Assembly: GCA_032622095.1 (NCBI GenBank)
Contig: CP136063.1
Span: forward strand, 220,741,982-220,805,981
Length of the DNA: 64,000 nt
Source: Siphonodentalium dalli
Taxonomy: Eukaryota; Mollusca; Scaphopoda; Gadilida; Siphonodentaliidae
Reading direction: 5' to 3'
Below are positions 35,399 through 46,780 of the stretch, one piece after another. Within the stretch, counting starts at the first letter, position 1; each line of letters begins with the position of its first letter. A program made the position numbers and the translations under genes. Under the pieces are notes generated by a model. That model had not been told where the DNA came from. It ran no database searches and saw only the letters and a program-made list of their open reading frames with translations.

Positions 35399-37330
35399 TT
35401 AACCCTTTCTGTACTAAATAGATTCTCCCACTCAGTTATAATGCTATAAATTGGAATAGTATATTATTCATTTGGAGGGGTGTTTAGGAAAAATGAGCAG
35501 ATGACAAGACAGCCAAAAAGACAAGTGCAGAAGTGTTCATATTTATTGGTGGGAAATGTTCAGATAATAAGTTCAACAAACTACCTAGTATTAACCATAT
35601 ATTTAAAAAAAATAATGGAAAACAGAATCAACAGGAAGTGACACCATTTGAATTATCCATATTACATGTGTGGTAGACTGAATTTCAGAAGTTTGCTGAA
35701 TTTAGCAGGCATTTTGGATGGAATGTAATGGATACGAGTATTCACCCTTTCTTTACTAAATGGATTCTCCTAACCCAGTTATAAAAGTGTATTGGGATTG
35801 TTTATTATTTATATGGAGGGTGCTCACTGCTCAGGCAATAAAAACAGAGGACATACATACGAAAAGTTATAATACAAGTGCAGAAGGATTCATATTCTTT
35901 GGTGGGAAATGTTCATATGACAAGTTCAACACACAGCCTATGGTCATTTGTTGAACATATTATCTTAACATTTCCTAAGGGAGCTACTCACCTATGAGTA
36001 TTTAGTATAGAAAGGGTCAACTTATTATCTGAACATTTCCTGAGGGAACTACTCACCGATGAGTATTTAGTATAGAAAGGGTCAACTTATTATCTGAACA
36101 TTTCCTGAGGGAACTACTCACCGATGAGTATTTGGTATTGAAAGGGTTAACTTATTATCTGAACATTTCCAAAGGGAACTACTCACCGACGAGTATTTGG
36201 TATAGAAAGGGTTAACTTATTATCTGAACATTTCCTGGGATAACTACTCATCAATGATGCTTTAGTATAGAAAGGGTTAACATATTATCTGAACATTTCG
36301 TACAGGATAACTACTCATCAATGATGATTTAGTACAGAACGGGTTAACCTTATTATCTGAATATTTCCTATGGGATAACTACTCATCAATGATGCTTTAG
36401 TATAGAAAGGGTTAAACTTATTATCTGAACAGTTCCTGGGAAAACTACTCATCAATGATGCTTTAGTATAGAAAGGGTTAACTTATTATCTGAACATTTC
36501 CTGGGATAACTACTCATCAATGATGCTTTAGTATAGAAAGGGTTAACATATTATCTGAACATTTCCTAATTCGTCCGGGTATTCAACCAAAACCCGTAGG
36601 TTTTCTTTTTATTATATGCGCTATAAACCGCACCAAAACTGCTAATTTTGTCCTACAGTTCACTTCAAATTGTTAGAAAGCTTCGACATTTGCATTTTGT
36701 TTACACTCCATCAATTGATTTGCTCACCACCGAATGACAAATATCGAGCATAGCCGCCATTAGAAATAGTCCCCATTGTTTTATTCTGAAATGATGCGAG
36801 AAAATTAATGTATACATAATTTAGTGATAAGAATATATTAAAACAAATGAGTTAACATTATAACAGTTTATGAACCGTGAAAATCAATAATTAAAACAAT
36901 AGTCCGGTTGTTATTGATACGCTTTGAAACTTAATGTGATTCGCCGCTATAAACCGGAAGTAATCTCCGAAAAAGTAATACTATTGTGTTATCCATCGAG
37001 TCGGTCAGTGTTATCCATCGAGTCGGTCAGTGTTATCCATCGAGTCGGTCCAGGCGATGGATATAACGCTCTACGCCACGGCAATTTCCCACTATTTAAT
37101 GGGGAAGCATATAATAAACCTTATTATCTGAATATTTCCTATGGGATAACTACTCATCAATGATGCTTTAGTATAGAAAGGGTTAAACTTATTATCTGAA
37201 CAGTTCCTGGGAAAACTACTCATCATTGATGTTTAGTATAGAAAGGGTTAAACTTATTATCTGAACATTTCCTATGGGATAACTACTCATTAATGATGAT
37301 TTAGTATAGAAAGGGTTAAACTTATTATCT
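35399..37330. repeat. 65-bp satellite derived from a TTAACCCTTT-type MITE
   Basis: The MITE-like start TTAACCCTTTCTGTACTAAA (35399), with a related start at 35745. It is followed by tandem 65-bp units of cttattatctgaacatttcc, then 'actactcaccgatgagtatt' and tagtatagaaagggttaa, at 36021, 36086, 36151, 36216, 36281 and onward. The array is split by 36566-37110 and resumes for about three units. Each unit ends with the inverse of the MITE start. Confidence 0.9.
36566..37110. other. Insertion splitting the 65-bp array
   Basis: About 545 bp of unrelated sequence interrupts a unit after gaacatttcct. It holds gcgctataaaccg and a related gccgctataaaccgg near its two ends, plus three copies of a 22-bp unit (tgttatccatcgagtcggtc, 36985-37050). 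Its nature is unknown. Confidence 0.6.
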
Positions 37331-37508
37331 GAACATCTTTTTTTAGATGAAAGCTTCGTGTTATATACGAAAATATCGAAATGAAATCAGTATTAATTGA
37401 TAGAAATGTTTTTAGACTCAACTCAACTCATATTTATTATTATATACCCGGACTCTATATTTAAAACATTAGGAAGAGATAGACCATCTTTAATTGATCT
37501 ACACTTAC

Positions 37509-37837
37509 TACAGAGACTGATGTTGTTCCATTCCATTGGGTATATGTGTGTTTTGTCGCACCTCTGCCTGAGACCCTCAAAGTATTGACACACTGCCGTC
37601 TCGAGCATGTTGATATGTTCAGCGCCAACGATCATGTGCTCGTGTAGTGCTTTACAAGTATGAATCTTACACATCGACCATTCTTTAGTAGCGAAATTTG
37701 GATCAAATTTAGACTTCATCACAAGGCAGTCTGCGAATGCACTGCCTTCCTTCGTTATGTACCCACAGTAATCGTCGTAGAGCGCCTCTTGTGTGGCATA
37801 GCTGCACTGGGCCAAAGCCTCGTGAAGGTGTGTACAA
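37509..37837 (-). CDS. Exon with a C8-like cysteine-rich domain (VWD-family extracellular protein)
   Basis: Acceptor tcttacag at 37845-37838 and consensus donor gtaagt at 37508-37503 (minus strand). The frame starts CTHLHEALAQCSYATQEALY and includes SAFADCLVMK, EWSMCKIHTC and AVCQYFEGLRQRC. The Cys spacing fits the C8 module that follows VWD in zonadhesin, mucin or tectorin-like proteins. It lies downstream (in minus-strand order) of VWD exons at 41.3 and 39.4 kb, which supports a shared secreted multidomain protein. The C8 assignment is by pattern and moderate. Confidence 0.6.
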
Positions 37838-38035
37838 CTGTAAGATAGAATGGGTCTGGGACATCCTGAATCAGGGAAATGGTGACAGAAATGAGGGGGG
37901 GGGGTGGTGTCTAACTCCCCCTAAGTTTAGTCACAATTTTCAACAGTTGGAAATTTTTCACCCGACACTACATTATTTGGAAATTTTACACCACATTTTA
38001 TTTATTACTATTTATTGAACTATTTATTTATTTAT

Positions 38036-38435
38036 TAACCCTTTACCCAACAAACCGGCCAAAAACGGCCAAATAAAGCTGCAACAGCCTAAATTATAAT
38101 GGGTTTGTCTCAATAAAACCATACAAATATGGATATCATTGGAACCGGCTCATTGACCACATTGTGATGGTTACAGTTATGCCCTGTGCCAATGCATTCT
38201 CTTATATATGCGAGTCGACCATAGGTCGCCTCGCTTATATAAGAGAATGCATTGGCCTAAAAAAAAATCTTTTTTTAACACTTTTTACCATTTTTTCTTA
38301 CATTCTTTAACAATTTTATAATTTTTAATGTGTTAAGCCAATGCATTCTCTTATATATGCGAGGCGACCTATGGTCGACTCGCATATATAAGAGAATACA
38401 TTGGCACAGGGCCGTTCTGTTGGGTAAAGGGTTAA
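38036..38435. mobile_element. TTAA-flanked MITE family P1, complete copy with two palindromes
   Basis: TTAA-CCCTTTACCCAACAAACCGG at the left and gttctgttgggtaaaggg-TTAA at the right. Palindromes are at 38185-38255 and 38336-38406. The interior tattaccatcacaatgtggt-type sequence is inverted relative to the truncated copy at 1097. Confidence 0.92.
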
Positions 38436-38599
38436 CTCTTGTAAATCTCTGCATTCCCCCAAATTATGTTACATGATGTATAATATTTATAATATCGAGT
38501 CAAGATCATCGCCTTATTACCAAGACCGTGTATTGTAGCCTTTCACGGATATGGTTTTCTTTATGGGAGAGGTTAATTTCATAAAAATGCGGAAATGGC

Positions 38600-38716
38600 C
38601 AGGCAGTTGAGATTCCATGAAGGTTACACACAAACACGTCATTTCGTCATCGCTCCGAATAATATAGATCTCAACCATTGCTGCTCCTGCGTCTTCTGTA
38701 TTCATCACGTTGTTGA
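38600..38716 (-). pseudogene. Diverged duplicate of the VWD 3' exon at 39366-39544
   Basis: The frame NNVMNTEDAGAAMVEIYIIR parallels NNVLNKEAAGIAMVESYIVG of the 39.4-kb exon, and nucleotide similarity continues into the donor region. The donor is altered (gtttgtgtgtaacc instead of ttgtgagtgcaacc) and the CGNC half is absent. Probably a dead exon copy. Confidence 0.6.
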
Positions 38717-38840
38717 AAGGTATTTTTCTTAGACACCTTTGTACCAGGTATATCAGGGTTTATCAGGGGCTTGCCAGGGTTTACCATGGGGTTCCCCTGA
38801 TATTACCATGGAGATACCAGAGGATATATTTTATAACGAG

Positions 38841-39326
38841 TTAAAGGTACTCAATCCGAACAGACGGTCCCCATCTCAACAGATTCCAACAACAACAATC
38901 CGATCAGAGGGTCCTATATTACTATTGCTTTGGCTTTGGGGGTAAAAAATATTTGATTCGAGTCGAGGAACCCATCAAACAAAGCTCAGAGTTATTAGAT
39001 ATTGATTTTTGAAATTTGTTATTTACTCGATACTAATAATTGCCTTCAACTGCCGTAATCTGCTCGGGATGTGTACACCAAAATATATTCAAACAGACAA
39101 GGAGGGATAACTCTAAAATCAAGTGGTAATAATAACGCAATTTTGACTGAGTTCTGGGCCAGAAAGTATTCCCGATAATGAAAAATAATAGATTTCTAAA
39201 ATCGATCGATATCTAACAAATCTGAGCTTTGATGGGTGACTTCCTCGACTCGAATCAAATATGTTTGACCCCCGAAGCCATTGAAATAGTAATTGAGAGG
39301 AGTTTTATCGGATTGAGTACCTTTAA
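38841..39326. mobile_element. TTAA-flanked MITE family Q, copy 2
   Basis: TTAA-AGGTACTCAATCCG at the left and CGGATTGAGTACCT-TTAA at the right. Same interior as 10788-11264 but in the opposite orientation. Confidence 0.92.
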
Positions 39327-39365
39327 GATTGAATTCAAGTCGCATCCCATGATGGTTGCACTCAC

Positions 39366-39544
39366 AAGTCATGATCATTTCTATCATCGCTCCCAACAAT
39401 ATAGCTCTCAACCATAGCTATTCCCGCGGCTTCTTTGTTCAGCACGTTATTGAGATCCACACCGTCATTCATGATGAGGTCATTCTTCTCTCCATCGCAG
39501 TTACCACAAATTCCATTCATTTTTGAGTCATAGCTTTTCGGTAC
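39366..39544 (-). CDS. Exon encoding the C-terminal part of a VWD domain
   Basis: The frame VPKSYDSKMNGICGNCDGEK then NDLIMNDGVDLNNVL carries the conserved GxCGNxxG...ND signature that ends von Willebrand factor type D domains. The donor gtgagtgc follows at 39365. The acceptor (gaattgaag) is weak. VWD domains form disulphide-linked extracellular structures. Clear by motif; exact start uncertain. Confidence 0.75.
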
Positions 39545-39718
39545 CTTCAATTCAATTATTTAATTTCTTATTATCAATACAATATGGCATTTTGAGAATT
39601 ACAATAATATTGCGCCGGACCACTGAATGGCTTCCAGCGCTAATTCATCAACACATGCATCAAAAAGGCAATTCGAAGTACATTTAATATACATGTAACA
39701 AAGCTGTGTGAAAACAAA

Positions 39719-39935
39719 TACAGTAATGCCCTAAGTAATCGACCCCTTAACCACAGCAGAATTATGGGTAACTTTTCAGGATTTAGTCGGAAATATGGCT
39801 TGTTGCCATTCATCAGAAAGCTCTCGGTGAGAGCTTTCCGACGAATGGCAACAAGCCATATTTTCGACTAAATCCTGAAAAGTTACCTATAATTCTGCTG
39901 TGGTTAAGAGGTCGATTACTTAGGGCATTACTGTA
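39719..39935. mobile_element. TA-flanked palindromic MITE (pogo/Tigger-like ends), copy 2
   Basis: The 213-bp interior is an almost complete palindrome from cagtaatgccctaagtaatc to its inverse, flanked by TA. The centre is cggtgagagctttc. Copy 1 (5097-5268) has lost part of one arm. Confidence 0.9.
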
Positions 39936-40006
39936 TATAGTACAAAAGTGGAAAAGGATAATAAGACTCTACAGTCTTGTATGGGTCGATATGGATACAT
40001 GACATA

Positions 40007-40523
40007 TTAACCCTTTCAGTGCCAAGTCCGATTTTTTTATCAACCCATATACCCTGTGCCAATGCATTCTCTTATATATGCGAGTCGACCGGTCGACTCG
40101 CATATATAAGAGAATGCATTGGCCTAACAATTTTTCATCATTTCTTATTATTTTTTACAATTTTTTACAATTTTAATAATTTTTTCTTATATTCTTCAAC
40201 TCTTTCAGTGCCAGACTTATTTTGTAGGTTTAGTGCTAGGGAATCTTACGTTTTTCATGGGCATCACAATTATTACTATGAATACTTGGTGATAGTTTTG
40301 AGTTATAACATGCCCCTGAGGTTTTATCCAGTTTGTTTTTAAATTCGCTATATAGCATGCTTAAGCATACCCAAAAAATATTCAACCCAAAAAAAATAAA
40401 AATATTTTTTTTTAATTTTTTTTTTATATTTTGTTTTTTTTAGGGCCGATCTTATCTGACCTGGCACTCTACAGACCGTAACTTAGGGCCGATGAGATCG
40501 GCCCGTGGCACTGAAAGGGTTAA
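40007..40523. mobile_element. TTAA-flanked MITE family P3 with one perfect palindrome
   Basis: TTAACCCTTTCAGTGCCAAG at the left and ggcactgaaaggg-TTAA at the right, with inner gggccgatcttatct pairs. The palindrome at 40057-40123 is perfect around gtcgaccggtcgac. A second internal ctttcagtgccagac lies at 40202. Confidence 0.9.
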
Positions 40524-41160
40524 ATGTGTACCTATTTATTCTGGGTGTGAAATATTACTGCGTTTATATAAATCGACTATATGCGAACCTTAAAGATGGA
40601 TTATCTCTTTAAATTAAAAATTTGAAATAGTTACGTGGGTATGAAATTGTGAATATGAATTGAAGACCCATGTCCGGAAACACTTCTATCAATTAATATT
40701 GATTTTATTTCAAATATTTTATGATGAAATGAGATTATTATATATATGTAAGTGGGACACTTTATTGTCCTATTTTTAGAACAGACCATTCAGATGATAC
40801 CATATATCGATAGAGAACATTAGGCTGTTCCTGTAGCTACGTTCCGAACGTCAAGTGTCCCAGATTGATTGTTTGTATTGTTTTATTCCATAGCTATAAT
40901 TAATTTAAGCGATAATGAGTCTAATTAATGTTTATTTGTGATAAAATTACACAATAAAAATTTTGGTCTCTGTTAACAGTAACCAATATTGTTCGTTAGC
41001 TAAACAACCACATTTTATTAGACCAGAAAATATTCGAAATATAATCAATAGAAGCATTTCCGGACAGGAATCTTCGATTCATATCTAATATTTTATACCG
41101 GGTAACTAAATAACACATGTTAACAAAGAGATAGACCATCTTTAAACAGGAATTATTATG
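40524..41160. other. No gene recognised (intronic)
   Basis: AT-rich sequence between VWD-gene exons; nothing recognised. Confidence 0.4.
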
Positions 41161-41250
41161 ACTTACCACCACATACACTTCATTTCCGTTGGAGAGCACA
41201 TATTATGACTTACCACCAGATACACTTGATTTCCATTGGAGAGCACCCGT
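41157..41250 (-). repeat. 47-bp tandem duplication of exon end plus splice donor
   Basis: ttatgacttaccaccaca and ttatgacttaccaccaga blocks recur 47 bp apart. Each carries a consensus donor (gtggtaagtcataat on the minus strand) with GT at 41213 and 41166. The downstream copy encodes LSNGNEVYVV versus LSNGNQVYLV. Confidence 0.9.
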
Positions 41251-41351
41251 ACTCCACATCGGGGAGAATCCAGCTCCATGAATTCCATATCGATGCCAAA
41301 GTGGAAGTCACTGGCACTTGCTGTTATCGCAGAGTCATTCATATTGAAAAG
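41214..41351 (-). CDS. VWD-domain middle exon (46 codons)
   Basis: Acceptor cacatatag and donor gtaagt at 41213-41208 enclose exactly 46 codons, starting LFNMNDSAITASASDFHFGI and ending RCGVRVLSNGNQVYLV. The 'CGVxVxxGNxVxxV' strand is like the mid-part of VWD domains in VWDE-type proteins (remembered pattern). Phase 0 at both ends. Confidence 0.6.
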
Positions 41352-41903
41352 CTATATGTGGAGGGGAACACAAATGACGATCAGACACAATATAATACTA
41401 TTCAAAACTCAATCAAATCAAGCTGTAGTCGAATTCTTATGAAACAAATACTACAAGTTGCTATCGTTATCTATAGTACACTCAATTTTATTAGTTCAAG
41501 TTGGTTTGCATGAAAATTGTTTTGAAGAAGTGATCAAATTTCCTTAGAATCAGATCTAACCGATTTTGACTCCGGCTCTCTTTTTTTTATCAGGCTCCGA
41601 CTCTATTCCGATTTAAAAACAAATTTGCGATGTTTTCTTTTTAGCGAAAAACTAAAAATATTACTGACAGAAAGGTGAGTGTAATCTTATATACCATAGC
41701 GAGTTTCGACTTATACGTTGGTGGCATACAATGTCATGTAGTTGTTACATAAGTGACTTATTAACTACTGCATCAATGTTATTTTGGCACTGATAGCGAA
41801 CATGTGCTCTTTTGCATGCATTTTCCCACATAAATTTTGATTCTATCTATAACTAGATCAGGCCATGAAACACTATTCTGGCTAACGCCCGTAGAGATCA
41901 TAT

Positions 41904-42322
41904 TGTAACACTTTCGAATGTTACTCGGCCTAAGTATGGTTAAAGCTATATGGATGGGGGTCATTGTCCTGGCTTGATGGTGCGATCAATGACTCCGATG
42001 TGAATGACCTCGGTCATTGCCTCTCGGGGTTCATTGCTCACCAAAACAAGTTTATTTGTCCACCTGTTTTGATGGCAGCGGCGGACACGTGTTCCAATAA
42101 ATACACGACATCTGGGGGGCTGGACGTTTCCCCCAGCGCATATATACTGGACAGAGCCTAGAATCACGTCACTCGGAATTATAATTGAGACTCTGACTTC
42201 GAACATATTGTTGAGAAGATAATGTTTATATGTGAGTCTCCGTGACTGCCTGATGTTAACATGTAAATACGTGTCTGAGAATTGCCGACTTAGTGTTAAA
42301 GAACCTGGGGAGTGTTATATCT
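41904..42322 (-). CDS. Duplicated exon-bearing block, copy 1 (VWDE-like pre-VWD segment)
   Basis: The minus-strand frame (42206-41961) includes LGSVQYICAGGNVQPPRCRV, then RRCHQNRWTNKLVLVSNEPR and EVIHIGVID. A block ~95% identical is at 47377-47804. The 'CRVFIG...NRWTNKLVL..P..A.T.VI.IGVID' segment recalls the region preceding VWD in VWDE-like proteins (memory-based, moderate). Clear splice sites were not found. Block ends tgtaacact/agtgttata are weakly inverted, so a mobile vehicle is possible. Confidence 0.5.
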
Positions 42323-43978
42323 CCGCGATGGTGACGTTTAAGCAGGACGCTTCTTGGAATTCTGGGACATGTACATGCAGGCGGTCACGGAGAAGGAATG
42401 AAGGAAACAAGGTATGAGTCAATTTGCATTTAATTGGCTGGTTCACAACCCCTCAGACATTAGGTCGATTTATCTTTGGCTTAAAATTGTTGCGTCAATT
42501 TTTCCATATTAGGTATGCTTGAAAATTACTGTTGTATCAGTGTTTTCTATGTTGAGTTGTTGTTTCAAAAATTGTTGCGTCAATTTGAGATAAATGATAT
42601 CTGGTCAAATTTTTTTTGTAAATTAGCCATAATTATTAAATCTGACAAATGTTACTAGGCATAATAATTATTATTGGGATAAAATTATGAGTCCAGCGTT
42701 ATGGTATCCAAGAATTGGATAAGATTAATGTGAGAATCTACACAAAATGACTCCTAGTGAATTATTAAATGATACATATACAAAAAAATAGTTCATTCAA
42801 TACACAGTTACACAGTTAGTTTGTCTGTCTGCTTGTTTTCAAACAAGTTGGAGTTAGTTGAAAATTTCCAGATAAAGAAATTTGGCACAAGTTATGGTTA
42901 GGTAATTTAGACAGTGCTTATTGAAACCTATTATGGTATATATTGTAGGAGGTTGTCAAAAAACAAATGTTTTGGTTAGGACACATAAGTTTTGGTTTTG
43001 AAATAGATCTTTTGTGGTCTTTGCAGTTGTTCTGAACAAATTGAAGGCATTTACATATAGTACTAACACACGTTTGGTAAACTTGTTTGAAGTTTAAATA
43101 AATTATTTGTGAATAATGTAAATCACTGAACAAAATTGTCCTTGGAAATTCTGGTTGAACATGTATTAAATTGTTACACCATTATGCAGGTTATATAGGT
43201 ATGTAAAATTTACTGTCTGCAATGTTTTCAAGTTAATCAGTATGATTTTAGTGAGTTCTGGTTTTGAACGATTTATGATTGGAATTTTGTTAAAATTGTT
43301 CTGTCAGTGAATTAAGTTTAGTTTTACTGTGCTTGGACAGTTTGTCAAAAGACTGGTTGTTCCCAGAGAAATATATGTTTTAGAAAGAAATTAGTTGAAG
43401 TGATTCGAGAAATTTTAAATTAAATAAATTGTAGTCCAGATGTAGATACTTGAAATTTGAAGTATTCGAAACTATTGCTTAGGAATATTCAGGTTAGCCA
43501 AATGGTTCGAATGTTTTGCAAGAATATATACACGAATGGTTAGTGGTATTTTGTGTTACGACACACCAGAATTAGGTCAAAATTTCGATTAAAAAAAATA
43601 TATAGATCGATGTACGGGTATCGTCATTATAGGTAGGCATTATACAAGTAATCAGAATGGTTTTAATGTGTTCAGGTTTCGAACAAACCAAAGTTGATCA
43701 GAGTTGACAAGTCGGAAAGTAAGGCATGTAACTAAATAATCAATCATGGTGTAACTACACAAGAAAAGAATGGATAGAAAATTGATTGTGCCATAATTAA
43801 ATCTGTTACGGGTTTCTAAGAGTGTCTGTAAGTTATAACCAGGCTAACATACCACCAGTATGTCTAAACTGTCTGTTGACGACACAGAATACCCTGAATA
43901 GAATAGAAGAAGAAAAAAAGAACTTACCTTTAAGAAACGCTCCATAGAAGAAATTAAATGGATCCAAAATTAATCCTG
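42323..43978. other. No gene firmly recognised
   Basis: On the minus strand near 42325-42375 an acceptor-like ccgtgacc...tcccag precedes FQEASCLNVTIAEI, a possible exon fragment. The rest is AT-rich and featureless. Confidence 0.35.
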
Positions 43979-44617
43979 TTAAAGGGGTACTGTACACAGA
44001 GATAGGCAAATTTTGTATTTACTCCCATTGACATAACTTTCAAGTTAGATTGTGTTCGTGTTATATGAGTTTCGTATAAACCTAATTTAGCGACGAAAAT
44101 ATTGATCTTGGAAATAAAAATATTACAATTTCAAACTAAACGCCATATTTTTGACCTTCACCGGAGAAGACGCAGGTTGCAGGATGAACCGGAAGTTCAA
44201 TTTATGCCTGCAATCACTTCCATCGAACAATCTCACCCCTATAAAAATACTTGACGCTTTATGAATCTTGTTTCTTCGCTTTTTTCCGAAATTGGTTATA
44301 GCGGGACTTCCTTTTGCATGTAACATGTTTTGTTCGCAACTCAATAATGTTCGTCGTAAACGGCCGTCGATAAAAGACACCCAACATGTGAGATTTCAAG
44401 AACGGTAACTCGTAATGGCATAATTCGCCATTTTATGACTCCAGCCATAAATTAATTTATATGAAATAATTCAATTTGACTTTTATGATAGCCTGTTAAC
44501 CGGAACATTTTCAGTAGACATCGTCCACTCAAATACGTTATTTTAAAATATAATATTGATATTAGATCGCAATTGTTACCGGGGATGTATTGAAATTGGC
44601 GTACAGTACCCCTTTAA
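43979..44617. mobile_element. TTAA-flanked MITE family R, copy 1
   Basis: TTAA-AGGGGTACTGTACACAGA at the left and gcgtacagtacccct-TTAA at the right, ~631 bp. The opposite-orientation copy is at 54360-55011. The interior includes cataactttcaagttagatt and cgacggccgttt. Confidence 0.93.
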
Positions 44618-44761
44618 TTTCATTGAAGATATTATTGGATAAATATACTTTGAGAACCAAAGTCATTCACACAGTGTAATAGTCCGGAACATAGGCATAG
44701 ACAAAACATTGAGTCCAGATAGAAAATTCACAAGATAACTGGCCGCATAGGCGCATACCCC

Positions 44762-45038
44762 ATCGAAACTCAGATGACAATGAAAAGCAATTACTGAATA
44801 CATGCTTTGACACACTCGTTTAGCCAAAACACACCACAGCTGCCCGGTGAATATTTCGATATAAATCAAACATTGCCCCAGGGTATCAACAATTAAAATC
44901 TGGCCAAACTCTCCAACCGGGACAATGGTAGATTTTTCATTGACCACACGAGAGACGATACCTGATCTTATGGTTATTGATGCGTGCTGAATTGATTGAT
45001 GTCCTACACCACTGAGAACCTGTTGTGTTTGTTCTGTC
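44762..45038 (-). other. Open frame with plausible splice sites, function unknown
   Basis: The minus-strand frame 45070-44663 stays open for 135 codons. Acceptor-like attgaaacgacag ends at 45039 and a donor-like gtatgc follows about 44761. It contains SGIVSRVVNEKSTIVPVGEF. No family was recognised. It lies between other minus-strand exons, so it could be one. Confidence 0.3.
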
Positions 45039-45540
45039 GTTTCAATTAAGTGGTAAATATGTACATTCATTTAGCAGTTAAATGAAGATGGTATGGTGAA
45101 ATGTTTATTTGTTTTAAAGGAACCTGTGATCCGTGGTACAGGTCAAGTTGGTAGAGTCTTATACGGAAAGCTATTGCATTCGTTAAAAGTTGTCTGAGGT
45201 CATGAAAATATATAAGTTTGATTTTAAGTTTAAAGGGACATGTCGGAATGAAATGGGAATGATATTTTATTTTAATAGTGACCCATATATATTTATTTAT
45301 GTGAACCAATAAGCCAAGCAAATTGTCTCAGGGTTGTACATTTTATTCCGTTGTAAAAACATGGTAGTTCGAGTTAGAATATGCTATATCACGCATATAA
45401 TTCGCTGTATCGAATTCCTGCCAGGAAAATTTCACAAGGAATAACTATATATAAAATATATGACATTTATATAAAATGTCCTTGGTGTGGGTGTTATTTG
45501 TGTTACAATTTGTGTTAGAATTACTGGCTGACAAGCTATA

Positions 45541-46080
45541 GGTAACTCCACCAGGGGGGGGGGGGTCGAAAAACAATTTCAGGCACGTATGGCATTTTTT
45601 CCATTTCGATCATTTTTTGTAACCACCCACCCACACCGCCAAATATTTTTCCGTTTTCGGCAGTTTTTTCCGACCATTTTTTGACACCCACCCCCGTTTT
45701 AACACTAAAACAGGGGAAATTCATATGAATTTCTGTGCATACTATTTATCATGGATGTTAACATGGACATGTAAATAGGAATGAGTCATTTTTAGGTCAT
45801 TCGGCCAGAAAAACATGGCTGCCAGCGGCCATCTTGGATTTCAAAATTTGCAACAAAATACAACACGATAACTGCCTGCAGTCAGTTTACCAGTTAGAAT
45901 TACATTATTTCTCTCATTCAAAGTGGTTTTGAAGCCCAACTCATTGCCAAAATACTAAAAAAACAAGCAGGAAATTTTTTGTTAGTTGCGGAAAAAATTG
46001 CTTGTTGGTGGCTTTGATCACCCACCCACCCGGCATACGTGCCGGAATTTTTTTTCACCCCCCTACTCCACGGGTATATG
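45541..46080. mobile_element. Foldback element with G-run ends
   Basis: Left ctccaccagggggggggggg...aggcacgtatggc, right ggcatacgtgccgg...ttcacccccctactccacgg, inverted with mismatches. The interior holds an 'aacatggctgccagcggcca' block like the units of the large foldbacks. Confidence 0.65.
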
Positions 46081-46144
46081 CCCAATACAGGGTCCGTGAT
46101 TCGGTAGTCGATATATAATGACTCGATACCCACAGGTTATGTTT

Positions 46145-46400
46145 AATTTGGCGTTCCAGGTTAATTTGGATAGTGATTTGACACGAACGACGAGATTTGA
46201 CACGTCGATGCCAATGATTTTGTAAAAGTTTATGTTATAGAGCATTTGCATATGCTGGTATATAAAGAGATGTTTAATTTGGCTTTCCAGGTTAATGGAT
46301 AGTGGTTTGACACGAACGACGAGGTTTGATACGTCGATGCCAATAAATTATTAATTTTTTTTATTTTCTAGAGCATTGTACATGCTGGTATATATAAGGC
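46145..46400. repeat. ~120-bp tandem duplication
   Basis: gtttgacacgaacgacgagg and gatttgacacgaacgacgag, with flanking ggttaat...ggatagtg and atgctggtatata, occur twice about 123 bp apart. Confidence 0.8.
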
Positions 46401-46780
46401 CTTTAAGCCCAACTAAAATGTTTAGTCGGTTAATTGAGCATTTCAAGGATGAAACGTGTTCTACATGTATGGCGTGATTTTACACGCTAATGCCAACCCG
46501 ACTTAAGTGATTTTAGTTTCTTAACACAACGTATGAAGTACTATACACTAGACAGTACTATATCGATCCTTAACCAATTTACGCCCGACTTCAAGATCAA
46601 GTTGAAATTTATTCAACTTTCGTATCGAAACAAGGCGAAAACGCTATGATGGGAAGTCATCCCCTAGACATATTAACCCATATTGATCCTTTACCAAAAT
46701 TACGCCCGAATTCAAGGTCAAGTTGAAATTTAACAAACTTTCGTATCGAAAAAAAGGCGTTTATTTAGGATATAGCGAGG

